This document shows, piece by piece, positions 52,534-60,632 of a stretch of 64,000 nucleotides of DNA. Location: the NCBI RefSeq assembly GCF_044762855.1, contig NZ_JBIWFB010000003.1:62001-126000 (forward strand), read 5' to 3'. The DNA is from Psychrobacillus sp044762855. Its GTDB lineage: Bacteria; Bacillota; Bacilli; Bacillales_A; Planococcaceae. Position 1 is the stretch's first letter. Each line of letters starts with the position of its first letter. The notes beneath the pieces are model-generated. The model searched no databases. It saw nothing but the letters and a program-made list of their open reading frames with translations, and was not told the DNA's origin. The position numbers were made by a program, and so were the translations under genes.

Positions 52534-52917
52534 TTATTTTTTCCTAGATTCAAAGGTTTGTAATATAAACTCTTTTAAAATATTCATTTTTTCCTTGGAG
52601 TCCAATACTTCCAGAGGTATAGCTACTTCATTATTTTTCAATTTGAACTTTCTTAGTTCAGTAAAAACAAAACCTAGCTCCTCCTGAATTTTTTGCTGAA
52701 GACTTTCACCTAGATCGGTCTCTTTATCTCCAGGCGCCACATGAAGGATTAAACATTGATAATTTTTACTTCCATTTAACGTAGCGAACTTGGGTTGCAT
52801 TCCGGCATAAGAAAATGGTTTATACCCAATAATTAAATTCTTTTCGGCAAGCATCAACCTCATGTTAAAATTCGATAAATATTGATGCAGTTCACTAAAA
52901 GCGACTAAATTATTCAC
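52534..52917 (-). CDS. Hypothetical protein
   Basis: 127 residues, not recognised. It is soluble, alpha/beta and lysine-rich at the C-terminus, with an internal GYKPFSYAGMQPKFATLNG region. GTG 52917 has GGGAGAGA about six bases upstream and overlaps the end of the DUF6429-like gene by 8 bp; a TTG/ATG-type start at 52935 is less supported. It is coupled to the two flanking small genes. Confidence 0.6.
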   Translation of the reverse strand: MNNLVAFSELHQYLSNFNMRLMLAEKNLIIGYKPFSYAGMQPKFATLNGSKNYQCLILHVAPGDKETDLGESLQQKIQEELGFVFTELRKFKLKNNEVAIPLEVLDSKEKMNILKEFILQTFESRKK

Positions 52918-53158
52918 GATACATCTCTCCCACAAAATATTTCTCCATTAGCTTCTTTGCTTCCTCGATTCCCGCTTCTGTTAAATAAACAGATTTTGAT
53001 TTTTTATCACCACGCAAATAATCCTGGTCCGTCAATTGATTTAGTGCGTCAAATGAATAGCCCTTCCAGCTTCTTCGCATTGTATCCGAAAATTCTTCTT
53101 CCTTCCAAGACGTTAAATAAAGTAGAAGTAATGTTAGTTCTTCAATTTTGTTTTCCAT
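52910..53158 (-). CDS. DUF6429-like protein
   Basis: An 82-residue protein that resembles the DUF6429 family: KIEELTLLLLYLTSWKE at the start, RRSWKGYSFDALNQL in the middle and SKSVYLTEAGIEEAKKLM at the end. The last part looks like the wing of a small winged helix, so DNA binding is possible. Start ATG 53158 is chosen by family length; the ribosome binding site is about 15 nt away. It is divergent from the merR gene and first of three small coupled genes. Confidence 0.65.
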   Translation of the reverse strand: MENKIEELTLLLLYLTSWKEEEFSDTMRRSWKGYSFDALNQLTDQDYLRGDKKSKSVYLTEAGIEEAKKLMEKYFVGEMYRE

Positions 53159-53245
53159 TTTTATTTTGCATACCTTTCTTTTATTAAGTACTCTGAATAA
53201 TTTGCTATATCTATTATACAATGAGATATATTTAAACTAAATGGA

Positions 53246-53277
53246 TTGACTCTGTGGTGCACCCCACAGTTTATAAT
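53246..53277 (+). promoter_or_regulatory. MerR-type promoter with dyad in a 20-bp spacer
   Basis: -35 TTGACT (53246-53251) and -10 TATAAT (53272-53277) are 20 bp apart, longer than the sigma-A optimum. The spacer contains the dyad CTGTGG-TGCACC-CCACAG (53252-53269). Long-spacer promoters with a central dyad are the standard target of MerR regulators, which twist the DNA to activate it. The merR start codon follows 17 bp downstream. Confidence 0.8.
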
Positions 53278-53294
53278 AAAATGGGAGGCACAGA

Positions 53295-53639
53295 ATGTAT
53301 AAAATAAGTGAATTTGCAAAGCTTACAGGGTTAAGCAAGGAGACCTTACGATATTATGCAGAAGTGAAATTACTGGAACCAGCATACATTGATCCTGTTA
53401 ATAAATACCGATATTACGACGATGGGAGCTATTTTCTAGCTATCCTTTTAGTGAAACTGAGAGGTTTTGGATTTACTATACAAGAAATGGTTTCTGTTAT
53501 GGAGGATGAATCGTTTACCAATTTAGAGAAGCTATTACAACAAAAAAGAAATGCTATCTCGCTTCAAATAGATAATCTAACAGCCAAATTAAATGAACTA
53601 GATGAATTTCTTGAGTCAGGAAGGGAGAATGAAGCATGA
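53295..53639 (+). CDS. MerR-family transcriptional regulator
   Basis: A 114-residue MerR regulator: winged helix at residues 1-70 (YKISEFAKLTGLSKETLRYY, then PAYIDPVNKYRYYDD) and a coiled-coil dimerisation helix to residue 108. There is no cysteine-rich metal-binding loop, so it is more likely to sense a small organic molecule than a metal. It overlaps the SRPBCC gene by 4 bp and probably regulates both from its own promoter. Confidence 0.92.
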   Translation: MYKISEFAKLTGLSKETLRYYAEVKLLEPAYIDPVNKYRYYDDGSYFLAILLVKLRGFGFTIQEMVSVMEDESFTNLEKLLQQKRNAISLQIDNLTAKLNELDEFLESGRENEA

Positions 53640-54088
53640 TTAAGTGGAAAGAAGAAACAATAATAGAGGTTAATATTGAAGAAGTATGGAGCTTATTTAT
53701 GGATACAAACATTCATAAAATTATGGACAAAGTGGAAGATCACGTGCTAATAGAAAAGCAGGAAAATGAGGTAGGAGCGAAACATAGACAAAGTTATCGA
53801 GAAGGAAAAAGGGTAGAGACATATATCGTTGAAACATTAGCATACGAAGACTCACCAGAGAAAAAACATAAAGAAATTAGCTTTGTATTAGGAAAAGCTT
53901 TTGAAATTACTCTTAGTTTTACATTGCATAAAATAGATGACAATCATACAAAGTTCATTTACGAGGGGCAAAATAAAGGAGTAAATTTTGTAGGGAGAGC
54001 TATGCTTAAATTGGGTAGCGAAAAAAGTAATAATAAAGTAGTACAAGAATTTATGGAAAAAGTGAATCGAGAAGCATTGAAACTATAA
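53636..54088 (+). CDS. SRPBCC-family ligand-binding protein
   Basis: 150 residues with the SRPBCC/Bet v1-like pattern: an N-terminal strand (IKWKEETIIEVNIEEVWSLF), a central beta sheet (HRQSYREGKRVETYIVE) and a long C-terminal helix (NKVVQEFMEKVNREAL). Such proteins bind hydrophobic small molecules in a cavity. It is translationally coupled to merR (ATGA overlap), suggesting that it handles or buffers the inducer. Confidence 0.8.
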   Translation: MIKWKEETIIEVNIEEVWSLFMDTNIHKIMDKVEDHVLIEKQENEVGAKHRQSYREGKRVETYIVETLAYEDSPEKKHKEISFVLGKAFEITLSFTLHKIDDNHTKFIYEGQNKGVNFVGRAMLKLGSEKSNNKVVQEFMEKVNREALKL

Positions 54089-54427
54089 AATGCAAAAAGC
54101 TGTCTCAGAAGATAAAAAATATACCTGTAGAATAGACACTTAAAAAGTTTATCCTACGGGATATTTGTATTTACAATGAATAAACATGAAATAGTCAAAA
54201 TGAAAAAGCAAACGGACGAGAAAAAAATTAGGATAAAAAGTAATTAAATTTGATAAGTGGAATCATTTTATAAAGGAGTACACTTCTTGACAAACCATTA
54301 GTAAGATCATAAACTATTATCATTTAAGGTGCTAAACTGATGCTTAAGTTGATACTATTCTTTCGTCTTGTTAGCAGCAGAAAGTATTATTTTATTGATT
54401 AATCTAGATAAAAGGGGTTTGGAAAAG
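54089..54427. other. Intergenic region of 339 bp
   Basis: No gene was found. The promoter at 54287 lies in its right half. The left part has an AGCTGTCTCAGAAGA word and an imperfect inverted region around 54120-54160, reminiscent of insertion sequence ends, but no transposase fragment is readable. Confidence 0.35.
54287..54315 (+). promoter_or_regulatory. Promoter of the GNAT-MarR operon
   Basis: -35 TTGACA (54287-54292, full consensus), a 17-bp spacer, -10 TAAACT (54310-54315). It is followed by a TTAAG...CTTAA dyad (about 54327-54350), which could be a MarR operator in the leader. Confidence 0.6.
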
Positions 54428-54931
54428 ATGCTTATATTAAGAAACGTTCAAACGACAGATTTAGAACAGCTATTATGTATTGAAAATGAAGGCTTTTCAA
54501 AAGAAGAAGCTGCTACAAAGGAAGCTTTTATAGAGAGAATTCAGTTGATAGCTGATAGTTTTATTGTGGCAGAAAAGAATGAAGAAATTCTTGGGTACAT
54601 TAACGGTCCTATAATTCACCAACCATATATAACAGATGATCTTTTCGAAGAAATCAAAGAAAACCCAAAAACAGGTGGCTATCAAAGTATTTTAGGATTA
54701 GCAGTATCCAAAAAAGCTAGAAATCAAGGCATTGCCAAGGTTTTACTTGAGAAAATGGAAGAGCTTGTGAAAGAAAATGAGAGAGAAGGAATTACTTTAA
54801 CATGTAAACAGGAATTGATTTCTTTTTATGAAAAACATGGATTTGATAACCACGGCTTATCTGAATCCCAACATGGTGGAGTAAGTTGGTACAACTTAGT
54901 CAAATTAAAAGAGGGTATGTATGATGGATAA
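54428..54931 (+). CDS. GNAT-family N-acetyltransferase
   Basis: A 167-residue GNAT enzyme. The acetyl-CoA-binding motif A is visible as LGLAVSKKARNQGIAKVLLEK near residues 98-118, and the last strand as CKQELISFYEKHGF. ATG 54428 is preferred to 54368 because it begins at the first conserved strand (MLILRNVQTTDLEQL). It overlaps the marR start. The acceptor substrate is unknown; the MarR partner suggests a stress or detoxification role. Confidence 0.85.
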   Translation: MLILRNVQTTDLEQLLCIENEGFSKEEAATKEAFIERIQLIADSFIVAEKNEEILGYINGPIIHQPYITDDLFEEIKENPKTGGYQSILGLAVSKKARNQGIAKVLLEKMEELVKENEREGITLTCKQELISFYEKHGFDNHGLSESQHGGVSWYNLVKLKEGMYDG

Positions 54932-55391
54932 AGAGAAAACCTTTTATGAACTAATAGAAACGCTTTATGAAACTTCAAGGTTACTCAATTCCTACGAGAA
55001 TATACCGAGAAAGTATGGCACAGAAGAGGAACTGTATATGATAGAGGCACATACACTCAATTTAATTGGAGAAAAAATAAAAACAACTACTACAGAAATT
55101 GCAGAAATTAATAACCGAACTAAAAGTGCTGTCTCTCAAATAGTTGATAAACTCATAAAAAAAGATTTAGTAGTTAAATATCGAAATCCAGAAAATTATC
55201 GAGAATTGATTATTGAATTAACACCAAAAGGGCATTTAGTTTATGACTATCATAAGAAGTTAGATCAACAAGAATACGGAAATTACTTAAAAAGCCTGGA
55301 ACATTATTCAGCTGAAGATTTTGAGAAATATAATGGAATGTTAAACATCATTAATCATAGATTACTTAACCTAATTAATGACAAGGGATAA
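54921..55391 (+). CDS. MarR-family transcriptional regulator
   Basis: A 156-residue MarR protein. The winged helix covers about residues 45-105 (TTEIAEINNRTKSAVSQIVDKL, then KDLVVKYRNPENYRELIIELT). It overlaps the GNAT gene by 11 bp. ATGs at 54921 and 54924 are both possible after AGAGGG. It is likely to regulate its own operon. Confidence 0.88.
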   Translation: MMDKEKTFYELIETLYETSRLLNSYENIPRKYGTEEELYMIEAHTLNLIGEKIKTTTTEIAEINNRTKSAVSQIVDKLIKKDLVVKYRNPENYRELIIELTPKGHLVYDYHKKLDQQEYGNYLKSLEHYSAEDFEKYNGMLNIINHRLLNLINDKG

Positions 55392-55400
55392 TGGTTATTT

Positions 55401-55766
55401 TCATAGAACAGGTACTCCGCTTTCTTCCACATCTATTTTCACGATTTTGGCTTTGTGTCCTATTTCTGAATCCAGTTCTTCCAATATTGGAGCAAGCATT
55501 TTACAAGGTCCACACCAAGTTGCAAAAAAGTCTACCAGAACGAGCCCTGTACCAGTTTCCTTTTGAGTATTATGATCTGTTACGCGTAATTCTATAAGTT
55601 TATATTGTTTAATGATTCGCGGCTTGAGTTTATCTGGAATTAGGTATGAAATAATGCTCGCGCCCATTAATATGAATGCCGTTAATCCAAATGAAAAAAT
55701 ATGAGTACCAAATACCTCATAGCCCCAACCTCCAAGAAATGAGTTTATCATTTTCTTCAAGGGCAA
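55401..55766 (-). pseudogene. Truncated, membrane-anchored thioredoxin-like gene
   Basis: 121 codons in two parts. Residues 1-55 hold a membrane segment (FGLTAFILMGASIISYLI) not found in thioredoxins. Residues 58-121 are a thioredoxin start (ELRVTDHNTQKETG, then LVDFFATWCGPCKMLAPIL with the active CGPC). The protein ends at KIDVEESGVPVL, about where the cis-proline should follow, so the second half of the fold is missing. It lies 10 bp from the marR stop on the opposite strand. It looks like a fused and truncated gene; a working product is doubtful. Confidence 0.6.
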
Positions 55767-55842
55767 CGCCTCCGGAATGGAAAGGGCTCTATTATTTAAT
55801 AGTTCCCTTCTGTTCCGCCACGATACAAATACTTTTCACTTT

Positions 55843-56070
55843 TTATGCTAATTCTATTAATAGTTGCTTTAAAGAATTTATTTCTTCATTGGATAATGTA
55901 ATCCCTTTTCCCATCTTTTCTTTATTAGGTGCCCAATCCCGTAAATCATATTTCGGTTCCTTGCCATTCCAGCTAATAATATTTAGCTCTCTTGTCCATC
56001 CTTTTGCTGATTCTGAAATCACACCAATATGTTCTATGATTTCGAACTTAATGTCTGCTATTTTAATCAC
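55843..56070 (-). CDS. PC4/YdbC-like single-stranded DNA-binding protein
   Basis: A 75-residue protein of the bacterial YdbC (PC4/p15-like) family. The family strands are clear: FEIIEHIGVISESAKGWTRE, LNIISWNGKEPKYDLRDWAP and KMGKGITLSNEE, then a C-terminal helix. Members bind single-stranded DNA as dimers and may act in replication or repair. Monocistronic. Confidence 0.88.
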   Translation of the reverse strand: MIKIADIKFEIIEHIGVISESAKGWTRELNIISWNGKEPKYDLRDWAPNKEKMGKGITLSNEEINSLKQLLIELA

Positions 56071-56144
56071 CTCAAATTTGAATAATCAACTTGTAATTAC
56101 ATTGTATAAAATACCGACCTCATTGTCTTGACCTAATCATTTTC

Positions 56145-57089
56145 TTACTTTTTTAGGTTTCCTGATACGAGTATAGAACCTAAAAGTACGATAATCGCAC
56201 CTACAACAAATTGTAAATTAACTGGGGTTCCAATAAACACAATCTCGGTTACGATTGCCCAAAACACATACGTATTATTGAGTGATTGTCCCCTTGCTGC
56301 CCCGATTATATTTATGGATGAATAGTATAAAGAGTAATTAGCAGTTCCTAAAAAACCTGCAATGACGATAACCCATATAATATTAGATGTCGCCGCTTCA
56401 AATACTAAAGGATAGCCATGAATAAATGGTACAATTATAATCGCGTAACTGAGGGCAGAAGTAATTTGCCTTATATTAATCGCGTATAAAGGAACGACAT
56501 CTCTTCCTCTCATCCCCCAAGCGCCGATTACTCCTTCAATTCCCCAAAATATAGCAGCCCCTAATGAAAACAATATACCGATAAAAAAGTTACTTTCGCT
56601 GTCAAACTTGGTTGGTATATAGGCTAATACAATTACTCCTATAATACTCAAAGCAACACCAGACCAAGTTTTTTTGTTCATTTTCTCCTTCAAAAAAAAG
56701 AAGGCAAGCACCGCTCCGATACCAGGAAATATAGAAGCGATACTTGCTGCATAAGTTACTCCAGCAAATTGGATACCAAGAAAATAAAAGCTCATAGCCA
56801 AAGGTCCACCTGACAATGCGCCTAATACTAAAATAGCGCCACTCTTTGTTTTAAACAACTTTAAGACATTTATAAATTCGCCCTTTACAATCATAAGTAA
56901 AGATATCCAAAGTGAAGAGAAAAAATCATGCATGAACGCAGCAATAAGTGGTGCAAGCATCACTGCTTCTTTAAATGGCGTACTAGCAATGATAAAACCA
57001 ATGATAACCGTGTCTACGCCCCACGCAATAGCAGAAGTAGCCCCTAAGCCTATACCCTTTCTCACTTTTTTAACATCTGTTTTAGTCAT
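56145..57089 (-). CDS. EamA/DMT-family transporter
   Basis: A 314-residue protein with ten membrane segments in two EamA repeats. The glutamate-containing FFLKEKMNKKTWSGVALS ends repeat 1, and GAARGQSLNNTYVFWAIV marks repeat 2. It is distant from the EamA protein at 39653. ATG 57089 has AGAGAGG eight bases upstream; the GTG at 57098 lies within the ribosome-binding region. Substrate unknown. Confidence 0.85.
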   Translation of the reverse strand: MTKTDVKKVRKGIGLGATSAIAWGVDTVIIGFIIASTPFKEAVMLAPLIAAFMHDFFSSLWISLLMIVKGEFINVLKLFKTKSGAILVLGALSGGPLAMSFYFLGIQFAGVTYAASIASIFPGIGAVLAFFFLKEKMNKKTWSGVALSIIGVIVLAYIPTKFDSESNFFIGILFSLGAAIFWGIEGVIGAWGMRGRDVVPLYAINIRQITSALSYAIIIVPFIHGYPLVFEAATSNIIWVIVIAGFLGTANYSLYYSSINIIGAARGQSLNNTYVFWAIVTEIVFIGTPVNLQFVVGAIIVLLGSILVSGNLKK

Positions 57090-58018
57090 CAACTTCACCT
57101 CTCTAACAGCAATATCTAAACTTCAAATGGGTATTATAAGATGAAAACGAATACGAGAATGTGTAGCCACACATAACCTATAAAAAAACATCATACGTTT
57201 TCATTGCGCATCATTTCTTTGTACCGTATTACAATTTATTTTTAATTTGTCTATCATGAGAGTGGATTATACATCCCCAAAAAACAGGATAAGATAAGTA
57301 TCCTTGTAGCAGTGATAATTTAAAATAAAGTTTTCAATGTACGGTATTCTTCATTTGTTTAGTATTTGTCAAATTCGGTATGTCAAAAAGTACCCATATC
57401 TGACCGGTGATCAACCAAACATTTCCTACCTAAAAGGTGATATTTTATTTTTAAAATGGGAGGGGTTTACAGCCACTCGTTCACTGCACATTTAGTTACG
57501 TGAGCGAAGTCGTCGAGGCATGTTTTGTTTTTGAAAAAAGGATTTCGTTCAGCTTGTACAACAATATCTTTTAATCATATGTTGTATTCTCTGTAGTAAT
57601 CTTCTGTTAATGATTTTGACAAAATGTAAATATCCATAATGACATTTTGTCACGTAAAATTAATAGCCATTCATTAGAGAACCATTTACTCTTATCCACC
57701 CCCTATATAGATAGATGCCAAACTAGCAAACAGATACATTTAAAATATTTTTCTTATATTCAACTCCATAAAAATTCTTTCTACAACACTTTAAAACATC
57801 TATTTTCTTTAAAACTTATCTACTTTTTTCTCAATTAGCTCCTTTAGTCCCAAAAACCACTTTGAGAATTTTTTCACAAAGTTGCGATATATAAAAATTC
57901 TATGATAAAATAAATTCAAATTAATTCCATAAGATGTAAAAGAATGGCGTTACTACGTATATATATTACCCAAAATGTAGTTGTCTAAAAAAATAATTGT
58001 TTAAGAGGAGCTTCGCAG
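57090..58018. other. Large intergenic region of about 930 bp
   Basis: No credible gene: a 63-codon frame at 57647-57838 has low-complexity content and no ribosome binding site. Features seen are the inverted repeat at 57617-57652, a weak CGTTCAC/GTGAGCG dyad near 57477-57513, and the AAGAGGAG ribosome binding site of the hydroxylase gene at 58003. It is long enough to contain a decayed gene or an unrecognised RNA. Confidence 0.4.
57617..57652. promoter_or_regulatory. Perfect 11-bp inverted repeat
   Basis: TGACAAAATGT (57617-57627) and ACATTTTGTCA (57642-57652) are exact complements separated by 14 nt. It is about 370 bp upstream of the hydroxylase gene. It could be an operator or a hairpin; there is no T-run next to it. 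Confidence 0.4.
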
Positions 58019-58657
58019 ATGAGAACGGAGAAAAAAGAGCAAACTATATTTGATCACGTTGGGAATAAAATAATTACAGATAGAGAGATTGACATAGTTA
58101 CTAGATTAGAAGAGCCATTGATCGTAATGTTAGGAAATGTATTAAGTGACGAAGAGTGCGAGGAACTAATCAGATTATCCAAGGATAAAATGAAACGATC
58201 GAAAATCGGAGAGACACGCCAAGTAAATGAACTGAGAACAAGTAGCAGCATGTTTATTGAAGAAAGTGAAAACGAAATTGTCGCTAGAGTCGAAAAAAGA
58301 ATCTCCTCTATTATGAATATACCGATTGAACACGGAGAAGGCCTTCAAATCCTTCGATATACGCCAGGACAAGAGTATAAAGCGCATTACGATTTCTTTT
58401 CTTCCACAAGTAAAGCAGCAAGCAATAATAGAATTAGTACGCTCGTTATGTATTTAAATGATGTAGAAGAAGGTGGAGAAACTCTTTTCCCTAAACTAAA
58501 TATTTCCGTATCTCCTAAAAAAGGAATGGCTGTTTATTTCGAGTATTTCTATAATGATCAAACTTTAAACGAGTTAACTTTACATGCTGGTACACCTGTT
58601 ATCACTGGTGAGAAATGGGTTGCAACGCAGTGGATGAGAAAACAGAGAATACGGTAA
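58019..58657 (+). CDS. 2-oxoglutarate/Fe(II)-dependent prolyl 4-hydroxylase
   Basis: A 212-residue oxygenase of the prolyl 4-hydroxylase family. The iron ligands are His123, Asp125 (YKAHYDFF) and His189 (LTLHAGTPV); Lys199 (GEKWVATQW) would hold 2-oxoglutarate. The double-stranded beta-helix strand STLVMYLNDVEEGGETLFP is well conserved. It resembles the Bacillus anthracis enzyme, which acts on collagen-like or translation-factor prolines. No collagen-like protein is encoded nearby, so the target is unknown. AAGAGGAG eight bases upstream fixes the start. Confidence 0.92.
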   Translation: MRTEKKEQTIFDHVGNKIITDREIDIVTRLEEPLIVMLGNVLSDEECEELIRLSKDKMKRSKIGETRQVNELRTSSSMFIEESENEIVARVEKRISSIMNIPIEHGEGLQILRYTPGQEYKAHYDFFSSTSKAASNNRISTLVMYLNDVEEGGETLFPKLNISVSPKKGMAVYFEYFYNDQTLNELTLHAGTPVITGEKWVATQWMRKQRIR

Positions 58658-58764
58658 GAAAAGGCTTTAAGTTACATTTTTTTGGATGAATCAAATTCGT
58701 AAATTTGAGCTTTTATAGTACAAGAGACTTTATTTAGTAAAAAGGGATCTCCAATAATCCTCAA

Positions 58765-59109
58765 TTAGTAATAAACTTTAATAGAAAAACCTTCTAATTC
58801 ATCATACGAATTAGAAGGTTTGAATCTATATGCACCGTCTAATTTACCGCCATTTTTAACTGTATCTACATGAGATTCAGTTAAAATGGTTTCATCTTTA
58901 TACTTACTTCCTTCTAAACGTCCATATAAATTTCCAATCTCATCATAACGAGTTGTCAATCCATCTTCCTGCATTAATTCTTTTAACGCTTTTTGTGCCT
59001 CAATCCACTCGTTTGAATAAAGTAGTCGAGTAACACCACCTTCTGGATCTTTACCATATTCACCTAGCCAGTCGACTAGGTGAGCAACTTCCCTTGTTAA
59101 ATCTTTCAT
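58765..59109 (-). pseudogene. N-terminal remnant of an allantoate amidohydrolase (M20 family)
   Basis: Residues 1-93 match the start of allantoate/N-carbamoyl amino-acid amidohydrolases: LVDWLGEYGKDPEGGVTRLL, DEIGNLYGRLEG and the metal site SHVDTVKNGGKLDGA, where TESHVDT replaces the usual TGSHxDT. A full enzyme has about 410 residues. The frame then runs into the terminator hairpin at 58787-58821 and codes nonsense. A large internal deletion has joined the N-terminus to the terminator. Confidence 0.82.
58780..58821 (-). terminator. Intrinsic terminator at the end of the ureide locus
   Basis: A perfect 14-bp stem, AAACCTTCTAATTC (58787-58800) with 58808-58821, 7-nt loop; on the minus strand TTTTTCT follows. 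It lies inside the remaining frame of the truncated amidohydrolase gene. Confidence 0.85.
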
Positions 59110-59159
59110 ATTTATCTGCCCTTTCGATTGTTATTAGTTTGCTTTTTATTAGATATTAT

Positions 59160-60434
59160 TTATGCACCCAATTCCTTCACTTTTGGTCCTTCTTTAAAGA
59201 ACATCATAAGGACGAGCCCTATAGCCAGCACAATGACCGCTGAGTAAAACCCTGTAGCCATGCTGCCTGTTTTATCGGCAAGAAAACCAACGAACCAGGG
59301 AGCGATAACCGACGACATCATCCCCATAAAGTTAAAGAGACTAAAAGCAAGTCCATACGCTGATTTATCAACATTTTCAGATACAGATGAAATCAGAATC
59401 GGATCCAGCGCTATCTTGCCAAATAACCCATAAACCAATAATGCCGTGATCAATAGCGCTGTACTATGCACATAGACGGTTGCCCACAATGCAATCGCTG
59501 CAATTGGAATCAACACAAAAACGAAAGGCTTCTTCCGACCTAATCGATCCGAAATATAACTTGCAGCAAGCGCTCCCGGTATCGATGCCAATGGAACCAA
59601 GGCTGATATCAAACCAACTTGACTGCCTTGGAAGCCTCTTTCAGTTTCCAAAAACTTCGGCAACCAGGTGACAACGACCGTAAAAGCGTAAATGGAACAA
59701 AATAAGACAAGAAAGGTTATCAACAAATTGCGATTTTTAATTAAAGATAAAATCGTGACTTTTTCTTTTCCTTTATCTAACGATTTCTCTAGCTGTTCAC
59801 TTTGTTGTGATACCTTTTCTGGATTTTTTTCTTTTACTAATATCGAAATAAGGATACCGACAAGAACCGTAAGCACACCGAAGATATAAAACGGAACGCT
59901 CCAACTCATTCCCTTATCTAACACTAATGTGCTCGACAAGATAAAACCGAAAGCAATCCCTATCCCCGATCCGCTATTAATAATGGCACTTCCAACCGTT
60001 CTATTTTTTTCTGGAATTGCTTCAGATGATAGGGCGAATTGGGGACCATAATAGGTTGCAGAAGAAAGTCCCGCAAACGCACGAGCTACCAAAAAGCCTG
60101 TGAAACCAGCCATGAGACCACTGACGCCTGTCAAAATCCCATATAAAATAAACCCGATGACAAATAACTTTTTCCTACCAAATTTATCACTAAAAGCTCC
60201 TGCTGGAATTTGCGCTATCGTGTACGTCAGAAAGAATATACTATTGACCAATCCAAGCTGGGTATTATTCAGGTTATAATCTAAGCCAATCTCCCCTAAT
60301 ATAGGATTCAAAAAATATTTATTGGCATTGATAAACATCCATCCTAATGTGAAAGCAAAAACTACTTTCCACCAATAAGGAATTGTAAATCTCTTGTTTG
60401 TTTGCATCTGATGTTGTGTTTTCTTTGGTGTCAA
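59160..60434 (-). CDS. MFS transporter (anion:cation symporter type)
   Basis: A 424-residue major facilitator with 12 membrane segments. Loop 2-3 is GAFSDKFGRKK near residue 81 and loop 8-9 SDRLGRKKPF. It is most like transporters for organic anions. Position between remnants of an allantoate amidohydrolase and a cyclic amidohydrolase suggests a ureide or related acid as substrate. It appears intact although its neighbours have decayed. Confidence 0.8.
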   Translation of the reverse strand: MTPKKTQHQMQTNKRFTIPYWWKVVFAFTLGWMFINANKYFLNPILGEIGLDYNLNNTQLGLVNSIFFLTYTIAQIPAGAFSDKFGRKKLFVIGFILYGILTGVSGLMAGFTGFLVARAFAGLSSATYYGPQFALSSEAIPEKNRTVGSAIINSGSGIGIAFGFILSSTLVLDKGMSWSVPFYIFGVLTVLVGILISILVKEKNPEKVSQQSEQLEKSLDKGKEKVTILSLIKNRNLLITFLVLFCSIYAFTVVVTWLPKFLETERGFQGSQVGLISALVPLASIPGALAASYISDRLGRKKPFVFVLIPIAAIALWATVYVHSTALLITALLVYGLFGKIALDPILISSVSENVDKSAYGLAFSLFNFMGMMSSVIAPWFVGFLADKTGSMATGFYSAVIVLAIGLVLMMFFKEGPKVKELGA

Positions 60435-60498
60435 TATAATACCTCTCTTTCATTTTCATAATTTCTTGGGATGTAAAATAATAAATCCCGGCCCTTGT

Positions 60499-60624
60499 TT
60501 ATTTTTCTATCGGTTGGCCGTTTTCGAACACTACTTGACCACCAACAATTGTAGTTTTCACTTTCCCTTTAAATGTCATACCAACATAAGGGGGAGTGCT
60601 GATACTCTCGATGGGGTATTGCAA
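60499..60624 (-). pseudogene. C-terminal remnant of a cyclic amidohydrolase (allantoinase type)
   Basis: On the minus strand this reads SISTPPYVGMTFKGKV, then TTIVGGQVVFENGQPIEK and a stop. PYVGxTFKGKV followed by a T-x-V-x-G-x-x-V-F-E strand is the conserved end of allantoinases and related dihydropyrimidinases. There are only about 40 codons, with no start; the rest of the gene (about 400 codons) is missing and the permease gene stop lies 8 bp upstream. A deletion scar within the ureide locus. Confidence 0.75.
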
Positions 60625-60632
60625 AAAAATAT

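Noticed and set aside
54089..54180. Insertion sequence remnant suggested by AGCTGTCTCAGAAGA
   Set aside because: No transposase fragment, no terminal inverted repeats and no target duplication could be found.
57647..57838. 63-codon frame in the large intergenic region
   Set aside because: No ribosome binding site, and composition typical of random AT-rich DNA.
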